This document shows, piece after piece, positions 25,935-33,971 of a stretch of DNA of 64,000 nucleotides. The notes beneath the pieces were generated by a model. The model saw only the letters and a list, made by a program, of their open reading frames with translations. It ran no database searches and was not told the origin of the DNA. The position numbers were made by a program, and so were the translations under genes. Each line of letters opens with the position of its first letter. Position 1 is the first letter of the stretch. The stretch is from NCBI GenBank assembly GCA_030668875.1, contig DAOVER010000006.1, forward strand, positions 1 to 64,000. Reading direction: 5' to 3'. This stretch comes from Candidatus Heimdallarchaeota archaeon (GTDB lineage Archaea; Asgardarchaeota; Heimdallarchaeia; Heimdallarchaeales; Heimdallarchaeaceae).

Positions 25935-26972
25935 ATGTCAAAGTTTCAAGTTTACAGTACAGAAGATTTAATCATTCTGGAATCCAAGAAGCAAACTATC
26001 GCTGCAATTGGGTTTTCTTTGTCAAAACAAGAAAACAAACCCCTTGCTAATTTATCAGATAGCGTTGTAAATTACTTGAATTCATTTGGGTATTCATACG
26101 TTATTAGAATCACAAAGTCCTATACAAGATTCTTTCTTTTAATTGCAGCTAAAAATCCAGGTGATGTGATTAATAAAGTATCAAAAATATTAGCTAAAAT
26201 GGAGAAATTAAAACTATCTTCACAACAAGTAGTAATTTCTCCACTAAATCATAGCATTATTATGAAGAATTTGCACCTAAATATGCAATCCTCAATTAAA
26301 AGAACAAAAAACCCAAGGATTCTCTGCGTCGATGACAAATATTGGTTAATTTACTCTTTAGTCATTGGTCAACAAGAGAGAAATTATTTTACTAAGTTCC
26401 TGAAAAGCCTTCTAAGTTTGAAGACAAGTACACTTAACCTTAGTGTAAAAAATATGAGAAAGAATCGGAAAGGAGACTTGAAAAGGACAAATAGCATCTT
26501 GATTACTCACTATTTTAATACTATTGAGGAGTGTGAAAATTTCCTTAATAGAATGAAGCAAGTTTCTACACAATATCATGAAAGGTTCTCCTGTACGTTA
26601 CGTTTCCATACTGCATACGAAGTGAAACAGAATATTTATTCCTATATTTTAGGTCTTTCACCTGTCAACCAACCCGCTCACCACTGGCAAGATGTGCTGA
26701 AATTAGATCGCTTTATACCAGTTTTAGCAAACTACAATAGAGAATTAGTAGATATTACTGAAAACAAGATTCACCAAAAACTAATCAAGATTGAGACGGG
26801 GTCAAACAAAACAATCTCGGAAAAAGGATCTATTAAAAATGGGAAGAACTACAAGATTCATGCTAAAGAAACAAGTATGAAAAAGCAAGATTCACTTATT
26901 CCTTTTGGCAAGATAGTTTCAGAAGAAGAAATAGAAGAGCTTATAGAAACAATACCTGCTGCCCCTTCATAA
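25935..26972 (+). CDS. Unknown protein downstream of ftsZ
   Basis: A 345-residue protein I do not recognise. It has an N-terminal mixed alpha-beta region (residues about 1-110) with a repeated pattern of a hydrophobic strand after a polar stretch, then a similar second half (about 125-245) that could be an internal duplication: both contain RFFLLIAAK- or ILITHYFNT-like strands followed by a helix for counting or sorting subunits. The last 80 residues are basic and likely disordered. No signal peptide or membrane span is seen. It starts 64 bp after ftsZ on the same strand, with an AT-rich box between, so it may have its own promoter. A role with FtsZ is only a guess from position. Confidence 0.6.
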   Translation: MSKFQVYSTEDLIILESKKQTIAAIGFSLSKQENKPLANLSDSVVNYLNSFGYSYVIRITKSYTRFFLLIAAKNPGDVINKVSKILAKMEKLKLSSQQVVISPLNHSIIMKNLHLNMQSSIKRTKNPRILCVDDKYWLIYSLVIGQQERNYFTKFLKSLLSLKTSTLNLSVKNMRKNRKGDLKRTNSILITHYFNTIEECENFLNRMKQVSTQYHERFSCTLRFHTAYEVKQNIYSYILGLSPVNQPAHHWQDVLKLDRFIPVLANYNRELVDITENKIHQKLIKIETGSNKTISEKGSIKNGKNYKIHAKETSMKKQDSLIPFGKIVSEEEIEELIETIPAAPS

Positions 26973-27065
26973 CAGAGTTTTACCTATTAACTGACTTAAC
27001 TTAATTTTTTAGGATAAAGAAATGTTGATAAGCACAACATTTTCATCCTAGATAAGGAAAAATAC

Positions 27066-27458
27066 ATGCGATCCCAAAAACAGAAGAATTCTTCACGAGG
27101 AAAGAGAAAATCTAGAAAGAGAAAATCATTAGTTCTTTCACCTGAAGAGGTCAAAGATAAAGTAATCTGGTTACTAGAAAAAGCCAATCAACTTATTCTG
27201 GAAGATTATGAATTAGCTCAAGAATATGCTGAGCGTTCCCGAAGAATTCAAATGAGAACCAGAATCAAATTCCCTTCTCAATGGAAGAAACGATTCTGTA
27301 AGCACTGCAAAATTTTTCTCTATCCAGGCATAAATTGTCAAGTAAGACTTTCTTCCACGAATAAGGTTATTGCAATAAAATGCTCTGAGTGTAACGGATA
27401 CACACGAATACCATACTACCAAAGAACGGAGAAATACAATGAAGGATTCAATCGATAA
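27066..27458 (+). CDS. rnp4: RNase P protein subunit Rpp21 (Rpr2/Rnp4)
   Basis: A 130-residue basic protein. The N-terminal tail is Lys/Arg/Ser-rich. Two helices follow (VKDKVIWLLEKANQLILE and the EYAERSRRIQMRTRI segment). The C-terminal zinc ribbon is CKHC at about 78-81 and CSEC near 105-108. This is the structure of archaeal Rpp21, which binds RNase P RNA with Rpp29 and helps 5' processing of tRNA precursors. Its 3' end overlaps the CRM-domain gene by 20 bp, a common archaeal pair. Confidence 0.88.
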   Translation: MRSQKQKNSSRGKRKSRKRKSLVLSPEEVKDKVIWLLEKANQLILEDYELAQEYAERSRRIQMRTRIKFPSQWKKRFCKHCKIFLYPGINCQVRLSSTNKVIAIKCSECNGYTRIPYYQRTEKYNEGFNR

Positions 27459-27681
27459 GATACGCCATGAGCCTCCGAAAATAAGAATTGGAAAAAATGG
27501 TATAACGGAGGGGATTGTACAAGAAGTGAATATGCTTCTTAAGAGATATCAAATAGTGAAGATTAAGTGTCTAAAAGCGGTCCCAAATGAGGCCACAAAA
27601 GCTATAGCAGATAATATTGCCAAGTTAACTAAAAGTACGATTGCTGATGTAAGAGGGAAAACATTTATTCTAATACGATAA
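27439..27681 (+). CDS. CRM (YhbY-like) RNA-binding protein
   Basis: An 80-residue single CRM domain: PPKIRIGKNGITEGIVQEVN at about 13-32 includes the conserved GKNG loop, then IVKIKCLKA and the closing strand VRGKTFILIR. CRM proteins bind RNA and associate with pre-50S particles or introns. Its start lies inside the last codons of rnp4 (20-bp overlap), so they are translated together. Confidence 0.88.
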   Translation: MKDSIDKIRHEPPKIRIGKNGITEGIVQEVNMLLKRYQIVKIKCLKAVPNEATKAIADNIAKLTKSTIADVRGKTFILIR

Positions 27682-27717
27682 ACTGATTATCATAATTAAT
27701 AATTTGGAGAAAGAACA

Positions 27718-28620
27718 TTGGTCTACATTTTTCTATGCATAGATTTTGATAGAGACGCTGCGTTTCCAGCACTTGGACATAAACATGCAGTTAGTAAAAA
27801 GAGGCAAACTGAATTGCAAGACATTCTTACAGACCCAGAAAAATCAGCAGAGATTCAAGGCTCAATCGAAGGATTTGATCAAATTTTATCATTTCTCATA
27901 CAAAGGAAACTTCCTACAGTCTTCTATTTCGAAGCACGAACTATAGATCTTATCTCTAAAAGGTATCCAGAGTTTCTCAAAAGATTAAATCAATCTTTTT
28001 TCGAAATGGGTGCACATGGATATGACCATGAAGATTTGATTGGTAAAGAAACAGGAATTCCTTTGGAAAAAAAAGAGGAATTCAATCTTATCAAAAAGGC
28101 AAAGGAAAGGATTGAGGAATTGTTTTCAACAAAAATTATTGGGTTTAGAGCCCCTTATATGCGACTATCTGAGAACACACAAAAAATCTTGATGGATTTG
28201 GATTTTGTATATGATAGCTCTATCTATCAAGAATCAGATGAGGCAATTATTCCTTATTTAGACGAATATGGGGCGATAGAATTTCCAGTAATTAAGACTC
28301 CAAAAGAGAGTTTAATGAAAGGCATGTATACATACCTTTGGCCTCTTTTTGAAGGAAAACGGGGAATAAAAGAAATTGTAAGCAATTATATTCAACTGAT
28401 TCATAACTCTACTGAAGACAATTCATATATCTCCATCAATCTTCATTCATGGCATTTTGCATATAATGTTGAACAAAACTGTTACCTGTCCCAAAAAGAA
28501 ATTCGCAAGAATACGGAATTTCTAATTAAACTTATCACAAAACTAGAAGAGATAGAAGGAGTTCGCTTCTCTACCCCAAAACTTTGGTTAGAGGAAAATG
28601 AATTACTTAGAAAGACGTAA
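27718..28620 (+). CDS. Polysaccharide deacetylase-family protein
   Basis: A 300-residue NodB-homology protein. The first motif IDFDRDAAFP near residues 7-16 holds the catalytic-type Asp pair. AHGYDHEDLIG near 100-110 gives the metal-binding histidines. FRAPYMRLSENTQKIL carries the RAPY motif, and NLHSWHF is the closing His motif. Enzymes of this fold remove N-acetyl groups from sugars or act on C-N bonds. The start is TTG with GGAG about 8 bases upstream. No signal peptide is visible, so a cytosolic substrate such as a sugar precursor is likely. It converges on, and overlaps by 18 bp, the methyltransferase gene. Confidence 0.85.
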   Translation: MVYIFLCIDFDRDAAFPALGHKHAVSKKRQTELQDILTDPEKSAEIQGSIEGFDQILSFLIQRKLPTVFYFEARTIDLISKRYPEFLKRLNQSFFEMGAHGYDHEDLIGKETGIPLEKKEEFNLIKKAKERIEELFSTKIIGFRAPYMRLSENTQKILMDLDFVYDSSIYQESDEAIIPYLDEYGAIEFPVIKTPKESLMKGMYTYLWPLFEGKRGIKEIVSNYIQLIHNSTEDNSYISINLHSWHFAYNVEQNCYLSQKEIRKNTEFLIKLITKLEEIEGVRFSTPKLWLEENELLRKT

Positions 28621-30915
28621 AATGTTTTCCTTTACTTCTTTTACACAAGAATCAGCAAGAATCTTCTGTTTGCTTCTAACTACTGTCGGTTCTACCATAA
28701 TATTATACCATTCATCTTTATTTTCATTAGTAATTGCAGATATCTGTCCATCACTAAAGATAGCAAAAAGTTGATCTTTCAATTCAGAAGAGAGGTTTTT
28801 TTGAAAGTACTGTTCATAAATCAGAAGATTGAGCATGTTGTAGATATCATCTACAAATTTCTTTTCCCCAGACATATGTACAGCACCCTTACCTGGTACT
28901 ATGTTTACAAGAGATTTTGTCAATACCTGAAAGGGTAATGGTTTGTTAGTTTTCGCTAAGGGGATGTGTGCAATCTGATTTGTTCTAAAATCATACAGAT
29001 TGTATATTTTTTTGTTCATTATTTTCGTATAATATTGTATTAATTCAGAATTTAGAACGCCTAAGAGGTAAAACCAACTGAATTTGTTCAAATATTCATC
29101 CTTTATTACTAATGTTATTACATCTGTTTCATAAATCGTAGAAGGTGTTTCTTCAGTTATGATAGCAAATCTGTTTTTATTAGCTTGGTAGGGACAGATA
29201 ATATTAGGTCTGTTCTCAATCAATGATAGGGAGCGATAAGCTACATAATCATAATAGTTTGGTAATCCATACTTCTTTTGTTTTTTTTCTAATAAGTGTT
29301 TGAATGAGTTCAAATAGGATTGTAAATTTGGATACTGACCTATGTCTTGATTTTTTAAGTAGATCCAAAATTGTTCTCGTTGGTTCCAATTAAAACGTTC
29401 AATATCACTACTTTTAACTAGCCTTCGGAGGCAAGTTTTCTCTTCTTGGTTAAGCTTTATTGTTCTGTTATTAGCTCCTTTGAACGTTGAATCATTGATT
29501 TTCGTTAAACGAAAAATCTTATTGCTTCCCGTAGAACAACCTTTACCTATGAAGCATATTCCCTCAAAAATCTGATTTTTTTTATCATCACCTAGTCTAA
29601 ACTTGACATTCTCTTCCATATCAGAAATTAAAGATGATTTCTCGAATATCCACTTGTCATTAGCAAGATTGGAATGTGCAAACTTGATATGGTGAAACTT
29701 CTTTTTGTCTATAGTAGTAATTTGATTGGTATGGTTTAAAATGAAAACTTGAACGGTTCCTTCTACAACAGGTTTTTTTCCTATAGTAATAATAGCTGTA
29801 TCCACTCCCAATTTAATCTCAGTTTGATTAAATAGAGTCCGGTTGCTACGAAAATCAATCACTTCTATTATTGTTGATTTATCTACAAGAAACTCTCTTA
29901 ATCTTGAGCTATCGCTCCCTTCTATCCAGTATCTAGGGCTAATAAAAGAGATAATTCCCCCATCTTTACAAAGGTTGACACTTCTCTCCCAGAAAATATT
30001 AGAAAGATCTCCATTTGAATTGTAAGTAGCATATAATTTCGAATATATTTTCCTCTCTGTGAGTTCAATGCGTTTTACGTTAATATATGGAGGATTACCT
30101 ACAATAATATCAAATCCCCCATTCTGTCGCACATCTGGAAAAGCATGTGACCAGTGGATTTCTTCCGCACATCCCCGCATCCATCTTTGTACTGGTTCCT
30201 TCTCATTATCTTTAAACTTTGATACCACAAAACGACCAAAATCAAGTCTTATTAACTTTTTAATCCTTTCATTAAGTTCTGTAAATTCAAATCCAAGTAA
30301 GGAATTTCCAAGCTTTAAATTAGGAGAAGGTAAAAGCACTTTTTCTCTCTGTAAATAGTGGAAAGCTTTTTCAATCAGTTTCAATCCTGCTAGTTCTACA
30401 GATTCTGGTGAAAGATCTACACCGAATATATTGTTCTGAATAATTGAGTTGACTATGAAAGATACCTGTTCATATCCCTTCAAACTTTTGTCTTTCTGAG
30501 AACTATGGATTCCAATATTAATTATTTTGAAACAACTTTGATACAAATCAAATAAAATGTCAAATGCTTTAAGTAAGAAGACTCCCCAACCCATGGATAA
30601 ATCACAGATAGAAAAGTCAGGCAATATCGTCTCTAATAGATAAATTGCCTTATCTGCATCACTTTCAGTAATAAATTCATGAATGGAAAATGAGGGAGAA
30701 GTTGTATCAAGATGTTTGTTCAGAAGATATCCAATCCTAGTAAAAATCGCATTTGTTACCATGTATTCTGCTATAAAATCAGGGGTGTAAAAACAACCTA
30801 GATCCCGTTTAACTGTCCCTTCAAGAGATGTCCGTAAATTTCGTTCCATTCTTGTGATGGATTCTTTTACTTGAGTAAACTCATAAGATTTGATTGAGTT
30901 TTTCACAGACATCAT
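28603..30915 (-). CDS. N6-adenine DNA methyltransferase (Eco57I/type IIG-like)
   Basis: A 770-residue protein. The N-terminal segment LGCFYTPDFIAEYMV is typical of the family. The SAM-binding motif I is ICDLSMGWGVFLLKAFD near residues 97-113. The catalytic motif IV is VGNPPYINVK near 273-282. The C-terminal region (about 440-770) holds a TaqI-like target-recognition domain. No PD-(D/E)XK nuclease is evident at the N-terminus, so it methylates adenine and may not cut. No restriction endonuclease or BREX genes lie next to it. It could be a solitary methylase, a type IIG enzyme with a diverged nuclease, or a remnant of a defence island with the TcmP fragment. Confidence 0.82.
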   Translation of the reverse strand: MMSVKNSIKSYEFTQVKESITRMERNLRTSLEGTVKRDLGCFYTPDFIAEYMVTNAIFTRIGYLLNKHLDTTSPSFSIHEFITESDADKAIYLLETILPDFSICDLSMGWGVFLLKAFDILFDLYQSCFKIINIGIHSSQKDKSLKGYEQVSFIVNSIIQNNIFGVDLSPESVELAGLKLIEKAFHYLQREKVLLPSPNLKLGNSLLGFEFTELNERIKKLIRLDFGRFVVSKFKDNEKEPVQRWMRGCAEEIHWSHAFPDVRQNGGFDIIVGNPPYINVKRIELTERKIYSKLYATYNSNGDLSNIFWERSVNLCKDGGIISFISPRYWIEGSDSSRLREFLVDKSTIIEVIDFRSNRTLFNQTEIKLGVDTAIITIGKKPVVEGTVQVFILNHTNQITTIDKKKFHHIKFAHSNLANDKWIFEKSSLISDMEENVKFRLGDDKKNQIFEGICFIGKGCSTGSNKIFRLTKINDSTFKGANNRTIKLNQEEKTCLRRLVKSSDIERFNWNQREQFWIYLKNQDIGQYPNLQSYLNSFKHLLEKKQKKYGLPNYYDYVAYRSLSLIENRPNIICPYQANKNRFAIITEETPSTIYETDVITLVIKDEYLNKFSWFYLLGVLNSELIQYYTKIMNKKIYNLYDFRTNQIAHIPLAKTNKPLPFQVLTKSLVNIVPGKGAVHMSGEKKFVDDIYNMLNLLIYEQYFQKNLSSELKDQLFAIFSDGQISAITNENKDEWYNIMVEPTVVRSKQKILADSCVKEVKENILRLSK

Positions 30916-31111
30916 TAATGTTAACTATAATTCCTTTTTCTCTCTTTCGCATAAGAACTTAATTTTGACATTAAAGTATCCTTTTTTAGTAAAATGAGAA
31001 TTTAGAACATAATAATGCTGGACTATTTTATTAACAATAGATTGAACAAACAACAAAAGATATTGTATATGAATTTCATAGGGCGGAAACAATCGCATTA
31101 TCAAACATGAA

Positions 31112-31516
31112 TTAATGTTTTGAGAGTATTCTACCGATTTTTTCTGTAGCGCGTTGCATATCCAAAAAGAGCAGTCCAAGTTTTGTATCAGTTGTTGCAC
31201 TAACTGTTAGAACCGCATCTTCACCTGCTTGCATTGTAACAATTACACCATAGTCACCTTCAATGAAAATTTTCTTAAGCAAGCCCTTATTGAGTTCTGT
31301 TGCGACTCTTTCTCCTAGAGAAAGCATTGCTGCAGTCATTGCAGAGAATCTTGTTTCTTCGACATTTTCTAGAACCAAAGAAACTATTGGAAGACCTTCC
31401 AACGATACAATAGCAACATCAACAATTCCTGCTGATCTGAATCTTAATTCATTTATACACTCCATTAATTCTTTACTAACAGAATCAAGTCCATATTGAG
31501 CACTAAATATTGACAA
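31112..31516 (-). CDS. Roadblock/LC7 domain protein 1
   Basis: A 134-residue single Roadblock/LC7 fold, with the core strand-helix elements VDVAIVSLEGLPIVSLV and FSAMTAAMLSLGERVATEL. Roadblock proteins bind small GTPases or act as GTPase-activating scaffolds. They are abundant in Asgard archaea next to Ras-type GTPases, one of which is encoded at 39212. The start is TTG, supported by a GGTGA ribosome binding site 6 bases upstream and a TATA box (ACTATATAATG) about 25-35 bp before it. The partner is not known from sequence. A second, distinct Roadblock gene is at 48733. Confidence 0.85.
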   Translation of the reverse strand: MSIFSAQYGLDSVSKELMECINELRFRSAGIVDVAIVSLEGLPIVSLVLENVEETRFSAMTAAMLSLGERVATELNKGLLKKIFIEGDYGVIVTMQAGEDAVLTVSATTDTKLGLLFLDMQRATEKIGRILSKH

Positions 31517-31604
31517 CTTATTTCACCAATCTATTCATTATATAGTATGAAAGAATAAAAACTCAACAATAATATAAAGACAATATGCTCGTATTATATA
31601 CGTA

Positions 31605-32486
31605 TTATTTAATTTTGTCTTTGATTTGATTCGCTATTTTTGAAATGGTTTCTTTGCGCTCTGTGGTATCGAGAGACAGATACAAAGATTCTTTTGGAGA
31701 GGCCATTTTCAATATTTCATTTGTCGTTGAAGGTTGGTTCCTATTGATTGCTCTGTAGTTATCAATAGCACGGAAGTAAACATCGGGATCATAAATGATA
31801 ATCGACCCAGGTCCTAAAAGCAGAATTATATTAGACTCTCTTACACACCATGCAGGGTGAGCTGAATCATTAAAACCTTCAATTACAACTAAATCTGAAT
31901 TGTTTTTCAGATAATCAAAAGAGGTTTGAATAGAATCAGCATAATATTTACTATTCAAAGAATAATACTCGGGATCATTTTTGAAAGATTTTATTTCATT
32001 TGCTTTTCTCAATATTGGTTCTGTGAGTTTTTCATCGTTCCAGAACTTCTCATTCTTATAGATGGGTTCGTTTACAATATAGGTAGACTTCTGTTTCCCC
32101 TCTGAATCACAAAAAGAAAATCTTTGCAAAAGAGCTTCACTGTCTAGATACTTGTTATAGAAAGAATTAATTGACCCTTCTTCAAAAAAACGAGTAGCAA
32201 TTGCTTGAGTGTTTACCTTGTGTACAGGGTTGGCGATAGTTGCCTTAATATCATTTGATGTTTCATTTAGCAGCTCAATAATATCTAGAGAAATAAAATC
32301 CTCACACTTAGTTGCATTTTCAACTACTTGTTCGTAGTGGTAAAATAGGTTACTGCCACTCAGAGGCTTAAAAGGGGAGACTTTCATAGAAGAATTATTC
32401 TCAAAGAAGCTTACCATATCCTTTGCTATGGTAGTTTTTCCTGAATTGTATTCAAGTAATCCACCTATAAAAACAATGAATACCAT
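31605..32486 (-). CDS. P-loop ATPase, dethiobiotin-synthetase/CobQ-like fold
   Basis: A 293-residue protein with a deviant Walker A motif GGLLEYNSGKTTIAK at about residues 8-22. A Walker B-like strand DLVVIEGFNDSAH is near 199-211. The second half holds VCSTP-like and substrate-binding segments. The fold matches the SIMIBI class ATPases that include dethiobiotin synthetase. No pathway partners are adjacent: the neighbours are a Roadblock gene and msrA. I cannot assign the substrate. The start MVFIVFIGGL is directly at the P-loop strand, as expected for this fold. Confidence 0.65.
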   Translation of the reverse strand: MVFIVFIGGLLEYNSGKTTIAKDMVSFFENNSSMKVSPFKPLSGSNLFYHYEQVVENATKCEDFISLDIIELLNETSNDIKATIANPVHKVNTQAIATRFFEEGSINSFYNKYLDSEALLQRFSFCDSEGKQKSTYIVNEPIYKNEKFWNDEKLTEPILRKANEIKSFKNDPEYYSLNSKYYADSIQTSFDYLKNNSDLVVIEGFNDSAHPAWCVRESNIILLLGPGSIIIYDPDVYFRAIDNYRAINRNQPSTTNEILKMASPKESLYLSLDTTERKETISKIANQIKDKIK

Positions 32487-32652
32487 ATGATAACCAATAG
32501 AAGTAGTTATTTCTCTGTTGATATATTTTTCGTAAAGGTATTAGAAGAGTAGTCAATTTTTGATGGGTGCAAGCTTTTAATAGCTCTAAAATGAGAGGAT
32601 AATACAGTTATAAGCTGATTTTTATAGAATGTTGTTAGAATGAGGATGCAAA

Positions 32653-33216
32653 ATGAATACTGAACAAACAAAAGAAACAATCACTCTTGGAGGCGGATGT
32701 TTCTGGTGTATAGAAGCGATCTATCAAGGATTGAATGGGGTGGTAGAGGTAGTATCAGGATATTCAGGGGGAAAAGTAGAAAAACCTAGCTATGAACAGG
32801 TGTGTTCGGGAACAACTGGACACGCAGAGGTGGTACAGGTAACCTTTAATCCCGAAATAGTCACTTTCAAGAAAATATTAGAAGTTTTCTTTTCTACTCA
32901 TGATCCAACAAACGTGAATAGACAAGGTAATGATATTGGAATCCAATACAGATCTGTCATATTTTATCATACACAAAAACAAAATCAAATAACTCTAGAG
33001 GTAATAAAAGAATTAAATGATACTGGAAATTTGAAGGGGTCTATTGTAACAGAAGTAGCTTCTTTCATAGAATTCTACGAAGCAGAAAATTATCACCAAG
33101 ATTATTTCAAACTTAATGCATCTAAATCATATTGTAAAGTAATTATACAACCAAAAGTAGAAAAATTCAGAGAAAATTACGCAAACGATCTAAAAAATGT
33201 CAAGCTAAAACTATGA
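32653..33216 (+). CDS. msrA: Peptide methionine sulfoxide reductase MsrA
   Basis: A 187-residue MsrA. The catalytic GGGCFWCIEAIYQGLNGV segment is at about residues 12-29 (Cys15). The substrate-binding residues are in GYSGG, EVVQVTFNPE and THDPTNVNRQGNDIG near 91-105. YHQDYF and the closing helix follow. It reduces methionine-S-sulfoxide in proteins. GAGGATG lies just before the ATG. It is a single-gene unit, with no MsrB fused or nearby. Confidence 0.94.
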   Translation: MNTEQTKETITLGGGCFWCIEAIYQGLNGVVEVVSGYSGGKVEKPSYEQVCSGTTGHAEVVQVTFNPEIVTFKKILEVFFSTHDPTNVNRQGNDIGIQYRSVIFYHTQKQNQITLEVIKELNDTGNLKGSIVTEVASFIEFYEAENYHQDYFKLNASKSYCKVIIQPKVEKFRENYANDLKNVKLKL

Positions 33217-33227
33217 AATGTATATAT

Positions 33228-33488
33228 TTACTGGCAAACATATGTAACAAGACTTGTTTGTGTCAGTTTTTTCCCCATTCTTTTCAAAGTGGTTTCTCCT
33301 TCCTTAAACTGATCAATGAGCCACTGTTTGATGTGATAATCTTTATCTATAGCTGATTTAGGAATCCAAATTGGTTCTATAGATAACCCATCAACTATAC
33401 CATAATAGTATTTTAACGAATCAACTAGAATGTAATTAAGTTTGAACTCCGAGAGAGTATTATCAGTTTTTACTTGTAGCTTGGACAT
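33228..33488 (-). CDS. Small unknown protein (86 aa)
   Basis: An 86-residue protein with no motif I recognise. The N-terminal half is beta-rich (FKLNYILVDSLKYYYGIVDGLSIEP) and the C-terminal half is basic. No Cys pairs or membrane spans occur apart from a single terminal Cys. It has an ATG start and stands convergent with msrA by 12 bp. The composition looks protein-like, so I keep it as a hypothetical gene. Confidence 0.45.
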   Translation of the reverse strand: MSKLQVKTDNTLSEFKLNYILVDSLKYYYGIVDGLSIEPIWIPKSAIDKDYHIKQWLIDQFKEGETTLKRMGKKLTQTSLVTYVCQ

Positions 33489-33581
33489 TTATCTCCCATG
33501 ATATAGTACTAATTGTTTATTTAAACTCAACAAGATTTTGCGTTTCTTGCTGGGTTTAAATAGATTCTTAGACAACAACTT

Positions 33582-33761
33582 ATGAATAAAATGTTGTTAT
33601 GGAGCATATTCAAAAGTCTGAAGAAGAGAAAAAGAGGAGGTCCCATCTTAGAGGAGATTCTACTTATTGGCATAGCCGTACTTGTTTTTGCAATTATAGT
33701 AGGAGTTATCCTAAGTTTGGTTGATTGGGCCCAAGTTTCTATTGGAGATCTTTTCTCCTAA
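33582..33761 (+). CDS. Type IV pilin-like small protein with class III signal peptide
   Basis: A 59-residue protein. A basic N-terminus (KSLKKRKRGG) is followed immediately by PILEEILLIGIAVLVFAIIV and further hydrophobic residues. That is the layout of archaeal class III signal peptides: basic, then Gly before the cut, then hydrophobic with Glu at the fifth position after it. After predicted PibD cleavage only about 39 residues would remain, a minimal pilin or archaellum-related subunit. The Pro right after the cut site is unusual. An ATG start with a TATA-like TTTAAATAG region 20-30 bp upstream supports it. A simple single-span membrane protein is the alternative. Confidence 0.6.
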   Translation: MNKMLLWSIFKSLKKRKRGGPILEEILLIGIAVLVFAIIVGVILSLVDWAQVSIGDLFS

Positions 33762-33971
33762 TAATGAGCAAATTAGAGAGGGGTTTTTTTAAGAAAAATT
33801 TGGGTGTTTTTATACCCTAATATTATCCTTATATCGGAGCTAGCAAAACAAAATCTACATAATTCTCAAATTTGTAATTTTTCTTGTTAGTTCCTCATTC
33901 TCCATCTTTTTAGTATGATAATATTTTCTTTTTATACGCGTTTATATACGAAATTAAAGATAATAAGTTGA

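Noticed and set aside
30925..31200. 91-codon minus-strand frame overlapping the Roadblock gene
   Set aside because: It lies in another frame of the Roadblock gene and its leader, with no domain and no plausible start signal.
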